DNA from: Lachnospiraceae bacterium UBA2864 | GTDB lineage: Bacteria > Bacillota > Clostridia > Lachnospirales > Lachnospiraceae | NCBI GenBank assembly: GCA_002350525.1 | Contig: DEFA01000037.1 | Span: 73,663 to 81,956 of the forward strand | DNA length: 8,294 bases | Direction of reading: 5' to 3' | Part shown: piece by piece, positions 5,701 to 8,294 of the stretch | Numbering within the stretch: the first letter of the stretch is position 1 | Layout of the letters: every line of letters begins with the position of its first letter | Notes under the pieces: generated by a model | What the model saw: the letters and a program-made list of their open reading frames with translations, nothing else | What the model was told of the DNA's origin: nothing | Database searches by the model: none | Program-made: the position numbers and the translations under genes

Positions 5701-6516
5701 CTACGATAAATCATAAATGTCAACCGTTTTTTTCTTTTTGTTTTTTACCAATAATATACCTGCGATGATCGGCATCACAATTATACTTATAAACATAAAT
5801 AGTATTCTTGTTTCCTGTGCCCGGTTCATAAATGTTGAAAAATAACAGCCATACAGATTAAACATCATGTGAAGTATAAAGCATGGCCATAGTTTTCCCG
5901 TTTTTACTCTTACATAAGCCCATACAAGCCCTATGATAAATGTACCGAACATCTGCGGAACACCCTGAGAATATGCATGAGGAAGTCCGAAGAGTACAGC
6001 CGATATTATGATAGCTCCTGCCTCTCCGATAACAAGAAGTCTGTCCAGAAAAAACTTTCTGAAAAGTACCTCCTCCATTACAGGGTTAAAGATAAGCAGC
6101 AGCACAATATAGAATATCATGTGATTTCCGAATATCTGATCCGCTGTCATCGCACGTGGGATATTCCCGAGAACAATAACATTAATTATATTTAATATTA
6201 AAATTACAGGCATGCTTAATCCTGTCTGTATCAGGAAAGACTTGAAGAGAAAACCGGGAGTGGATGTCTTTTCATACATTCCCGACATTTCTTCGCCCTT
6301 TGATCCCGGAACCTTCATTCCCTTCAAGATCAGATAAGCCGCTCCGATACCAAAAGTATACGGTACAAACATACTTGTAATTATCATTCTTAACGTTTCC
6401 GGAAGTTTTCCCTTGAAAACCGGATCAATAAATGCAGCATAACCCTTTGTAATTACAAACCATACCGCAAGTGCTGCAAAAACTCTGATAACCGTAATAG
6501 TATTATTCTTCTTCAT
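5701..6516 (-). CDS. CPBP-family intramembrane metalloprotease homologue
   Basis: A 271-residue multi-helix membrane protein of the CPBP (Rce1/Abi) family, with all three hallmark motifs: EExxxR as EEVLFR (148-153), FxxxH as FGLPH (176-180), and HxxxN as HMMFN (216-220). Glu148, His180 and His216 would hold the catalytic zinc in the membrane plane. About eight hydrophobic segments are visible, and the tail is Lys-rich (259-263). Bacterial members are often found beside bacteriocin genes as immunity proteins or act in membrane proteolysis. Its ATG overlaps the DUF3021 gene by 14 bp, with AAGGAG about ten bases upstream, so it is co-translated. It is the last gene of the LytTR operon. A natural, untested idea is that it cleaves or controls the DUF3021 partner. 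The substrate is unknown. Confidence 0.88.
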   Translation of the reverse strand: MKKNNTITVIRVFAALAVWFVITKGYAAFIDPVFKGKLPETLRMIITSMFVPYTFGIGAAYLILKGMKVPGSKGEEMSGMYEKTSTPGFLFKSFLIQTGLSMPVILILNIINVIVLGNIPRAMTADQIFGNHMIFYIVLLLIFNPVMEEVLFRKFFLDRLLVIGEAGAIIISAVLFGLPHAYSQGVPQMFGTFIIGLVWAYVRVKTGKLWPCFILHMMFNLYGCYFSTFMNRAQETRILFMFISIIVMPIIAGILLVKNKKKKTVDIYDLS

Positions 6517-6976
6517 CCCATGAATGCTCCTTTTGAAATTCTATCAGAGCATCATTCATTTTATCGGTCTTAGCTTTTTGTATAAAATATTCGATCAATT
6601 GTCTTATAGTAAATGTCACAACAAAAACGGCAGTACAGAAGGCCACTAAGGTCAGACTGGGGTTTACACCCATATCCCTTATGATATCCATAACAAGTAT
6701 TAGGGCCACCGCCAGATATAGCGGCATAAAGAGCAGATTCTTCACATAGAAAGGTTTACTCTTTGCCCAAGCTGTCTCACCGAACACAAGTCTCACAATT
6801 GAGAGAATTCCAAGTATAAAGAATGCTATCCATATCTTTACGATATAAATCGCCTTTATATACTCACTCGAAGCACTAAAGCTTATCCCGAAAAATAAGA
6901 TGCCCACCGAGAAGCATATCGCAACAGTTGTAAATGCTTTTTTTACTATCTGTTTAAATCTTTCGCCACTCATCAT
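6503..6976 (-). CDS. DUF3021-like four-helix membrane protein
   Basis: A 157-residue membrane protein with four helices (about 14-34, 42-66, 79-97 and 106-126) and a charged C-terminal tail (131-157). The FGETAW motif after helix 2 and the position directly behind a LytTR regulator fit the DUF3021 family. Pairs of a LytTR activator and a small membrane inhibitor are known as LytTR regulatory systems (HdrRM and BrsRM in Streptococcus mutans), and this pair may work the same way. The gene starts within the stop of the regulator (ATGA overlap). Two adjacent ATG codons (6976 and 6973) are possible; GGAGG lies four or seven bases upstream, slightly favouring the second. The family call is from motif memory and context, not a search. 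Confidence 0.75.
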   Translation of the reverse strand: MMSGERFKQIVKKAFTTVAICFSVGILFFGISFSASSEYIKAIYIVKIWIAFFILGILSIVRLVFGETAWAKSKPFYVKNLLFMPLYLAVALILVMDIIRDMGVNPSLTLVAFCTAVFVVTFTIRQLIEYFIQKAKTDKMNDALIEFQKEHSWDEEE

Positions 6977-7425
6977 TTTGCCTCCTTCATGCCTATGCCC
7001 GCTTTAAAATCTCTGACATAGTTTCTGGATACCACTATCCACTCTCCGTTACGCAGCAGAAGCTTGAGCCGCCTTGCATCTTCGGGTGCAACGCTCTTCA
7101 CTGCCTTTAAGTTTACTATCACGGATTTGGATATCCTGACAAAATGTTTCTGAGTAAGATCATCTTCGAGCTCATACAGCGGCCGCCTGATCCTGTAATA
7201 ATCCGACTTTGTATAAGCAAACACATATCTGTCTACCGCCTCAAAGTAGAGAACTCCGGAGATTCGTACCGGTTCCTTGTCTCCGTTTTCCTTTTCTCCT
7301 ATCAGGGTATCTCCTACGCCCCTGACAGCCTCAAGAACAGCCTCAACCTCTGTATCTCTTTCTTTACATCTGATCTCAACCTCAGTTTCCGAAAGATTCA
7401 TTTTGTCTTTAACAAATATTTTCAA
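6973..7425 (-). CDS. LytTR-domain DNA-binding regulator (TTG start)
   Basis: A 150-residue stand-alone transcription regulator. Residues 1-45 are a short N-terminal segment with no receiver domain, and 52-142 form a LytTR domain. The domain has the pattern GVLYFEAVDRYVFAYTKSDYYRIR (57-80), YELEDDL, HFVRISKSVIVNLKAVKSV (94-112) and a final SRNYVRDFK (133-141). Without a receiver, control must come from elsewhere, most likely the membrane protein encoded directly downstream with a 4-bp overlap. The start is TTG at 7425: AGAGGAG (7440-7434) lies eight bases upstream, whereas the first internal ATG is eight codons in and has no SD. Regulators of this class usually activate their own operon; the repeats around 7465-7488 are a candidate site. 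Confidence 0.9.
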   Translation of the reverse strand: MKIFVKDKMNLSETEVEIRCKERDTEVEAVLEAVRGVGDTLIGEKENGDKEPVRISGVLYFEAVDRYVFAYTKSDYYRIRRPLYELEDDLTQKHFVRISKSVIVNLKAVKSVAPEDARRLKLLLRNGEWIVVSRNYVRDFKAGIGMKEAK

Positions 7426-7433
7426 TTCCGATG

Positions 7434-7440
7434 CTCCTCT
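7434..7440 (-). promoter_or_regulatory. Ribosome binding site fixing the TTG start of the LytTR gene
   Basis: AGAGGAG on the minus strand, eight bases before TTG at 7425. It is a near-perfect SD and is too far (about 32 bases) from the next in-frame ATG, so it decides the start. Confidence 0.7.
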
Positions 7441-7447
7441 TGCATTC

Positions 7448-7476
7448 TTTATACTTTAGTTTAAATTCGCTTTCAA
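7448..7476 (-). promoter_or_regulatory. Predicted promoter of the LytTR-DUF3021-CPBP operon
   Basis: On the minus strand TTGAAA (7476-7471) and TATAAA (7453-7448) are separated by 17 bp, a good housekeeping match. Transcription would begin near 7441, giving a very short leader that starts almost at the SD. Confidence 0.65.
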
Positions 7477-7488
7477 CGAATCACGAAT
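7465..7488. repeat. ATTCG/CGAAT repeats around the LytTR operon -35 box
   Basis: ATTCG (7465-7469) and CGAAT (7477-7481) form an inverted repeat that brackets the -35 box, and CGAAT recurs at 7484-7488, so ACGAAT is a direct repeat with a 7-bp period. The placement suits an operator, but the units are short and do not clearly match the known LytTR direct-repeat spacing. Confidence 0.35.
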
Positions 7489-7526
7489 AAGAAGTACATT
7501 TACATAAATAACCTGCCAAAAAGTGG

Positions 7527-8162
7527 TTAATCAACAGAGTCATCCCACTGATATATGCTGAGGTCAACCCTGTCTTCTTTAACCTCCACACCTTCAGCCT
7601 CGAGAAGCTTTGCCTGAACCGAGGCCCCTCCGAAAGCAAAGCCTCCCGCCAGACTTCCCTTTGCATCAACAACCCTGAAACACGGGATATTATCGGGATC
7701 CGGATTCTTATGCAGTGCATTTCCGACAGCACGTGACATCTTACTGTTACCTGCAAGCCGTGCGATCTGCGAATATGTCGCAACCTTTCCGTAAGGTATC
7801 TTCTTCACGGCTTCGTAAATCCTCTTAGTCGGACTGTCGCTTATCAGGTCATAGCTATGTTCGATCATCTGCTTCACTTCCTCATCGGGAATAGAGCCGT
7901 CAAGGATGATCGTATTCCAATTTGCTTTATTCTGATGATATCCCGGTATTACCGCATCATAGGCCATCCGCCAGACGTAGAGCATTTCGGAATCTGCCTT
8001 CACATTCAGATTTATAAATCCATCCCTTTCATAGGTCCACAGAAACGCTTTCCTGTTCCCCTTATATCTTACCAGCTGCCAGTTATCATCATGAAACGGT
8101 GCATCCTGATATGTATCCGGTAGTGAAAGCCCGAACTTAAGCGCCTCTTCTCTTGTTTCCAT
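7527..8162 (-). CDS. YjbR/MmcQ domain fused to an MGMT-type alkyltransferase domain
   Basis: A 211-residue fusion. Residues 1-108 match the YjbR/MmcQ fold, ending in HQNKANWNTIILDGSIPDEE (76-95) and the SYDLI helix (103-107). Residues 111-200 are the DNA-binding/active-site domain of O6-methylguanine-DNA methyltransferase: IPYGKVATYSQIA (122-134), the recognition helix SRAVGNALHKNP (143-154, with the base-flipping Arg144) and IPCFRVV (159-165) carrying the acceptor Cys161. The His after the cysteine in the usual PCHRV is Phe162. Such PCFRV versions occur in clostridial MGMT-like proteins, but whether they transfer alkyl groups efficiently is uncertain; the cysteine itself is kept, unlike alkyltransferase-like (PWHRV) proteins. 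The role is probably repair or sensing of alkylated guanine. The ATG has AGGGTG nine bases upstream. The gene is followed by only a weak 5-bp hairpin (7509-7529). Confidence 0.85.
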   Translation of the reverse strand: METREEALKFGLSLPDTYQDAPFHDDNWQLVRYKGNRKAFLWTYERDGFINLNVKADSEMLYVWRMAYDAVIPGYHQNKANWNTIILDGSIPDEEVKQMIEHSYDLISDSPTKRIYEAVKKIPYGKVATYSQIARLAGNSKMSRAVGNALHKNPDPDNIPCFRVVDAKGSLAGGFAFGGASVQAKLLEAEGVEVKEDRVDLSIYQWDDSVD

Positions 8163-8204
8163 CTATCATTCACCCTTTTACCATACCTTTATTTTCTGTA
8201 AGAA

Positions 8205-8294
8205 TGACATACTCCCACCACTTTCGCTTCGCTAAGAAGTGGGGGCTTCTCGTTCGAGTGATCTAACGATTACAGCATACACGAGCTATCCCCG
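8205..8294 (-). mobile_element. Right end of an IS200/IS605-type (tnpB) element, body outside the window
   Basis: Read on the minus strand, the segment runs GAAGCCCCC, then a hairpin, then GGGAGTATGTCA, a pattern I recognise from the 3' ends of IS605/tnpB elements. The hairpin pairs 8218-8223 with 8237-8242 and 8214-8216 with 8243-8245, with one bulged A. This end is also the scaffold part of the element's omega RNA, with the guide in the flanking DNA. The element would extend right, beyond 8294. At 8293-8270 one frame reads G-D-S-S-C-M-L-stop, which may be the last codons of tnpB, though this is weak. The exact junction is not certain; it is near 8201-8207. It could be an intact element or a remnant. 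Confidence 0.65.

Noticed and set aside
7509..7529. Terminator after the YjbR-MGMT gene
   Set aside because: Only a 5-bp TAACC/GGTTA stem with an 11-nt loop and a poor U-tract; too weak to list as a feature, so read-through into the LytTR operon is possible.
7481..7783. A 100-residue minus-strand frame overlapping the YjbR-MGMT gene
   Set aside because: It is out of frame with the conserved alkyltransferase domain and its Arg/Ser-rich product resembles nothing known.
1..8294. CRISPR arrays, tRNA or rRNA genes
   Set aside because: No regularly spaced repeats and no cloverleaf or rRNA-like segments were seen on either strand.

Overview
The window looks like a low-to-moderate GC Gram-positive chromosome segment, most likely a clostridial (Lachnospiraceae-like) bacterium. 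The basis is purine-rich AGGAGG-type ribosome binding sites, TTGACA/TATAAT-like promoters, U-tract intrinsic terminators, and the protein families present (BcrA-like ABC ATPase, LytTR/DUF3021 pair, Amt-PII fusion). The genus assignment is inference. Every gene I support is on the minus strand, so genes are read from the right end toward the left.

Right to left: positions 8205-8294 hold what looks like the right end of an IS200/IS605 (tnpB-type) element whose body lies outside the window. Next comes a YjbR/MmcQ-MGMT fusion gene (7527-8162). A tight three-gene operon follows: a LytTR DNA-binding regulator (6973-7425, TTG start), a four-helix DUF3021-like membrane protein (6503-6976) and a CPBP/Rce1-type intramembrane protease homologue (5701-6516). 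A 203-bp non-coding gap (5498-5700) carries four hairpins, at least two of them terminator-like, ahead of a large ammonium transporter fused to a PII signalling domain (3737-5497). This gene ends in a strong terminator, and the promoter of an OmpR-family response regulator (2874-3539) begins directly behind it.

The response regulator has its own terminator overlapping its stop codon. A separate promoter region with an 11-bp-period direct repeat then drives a BcrA-like ATPase (1823-2752), an ABC-2 type permease (1108-1830) and a minimal sensor histidine kinase (189-1082). The regulator, kinase and transporter together read as a peptide-antibiotic sensing and resistance module, with the kinase made from the transporter operon. 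At the left edge are the first nine codons of pyrG (CTP synthase, 1-27). It is preceded by a good promoter (141-168) and an intrinsic terminator (66-100) lying between that promoter and the start codon, an attenuator-like layout.

The most interesting items are the Amt-PII fusion whose T-loop lacks the uridylylated tyrosine, the terminator-containing leaders of pyrG and amt, the LytTR/DUF3021/CPBP operon as a possible membrane-controlled regulator, the YjbR-MGMT fusion, the possible response-regulator operator, and the IS605-type end abutting the YjbR-MGMT promoter region. No RNA genes for translation, CRISPR array or complete transposase are visible.
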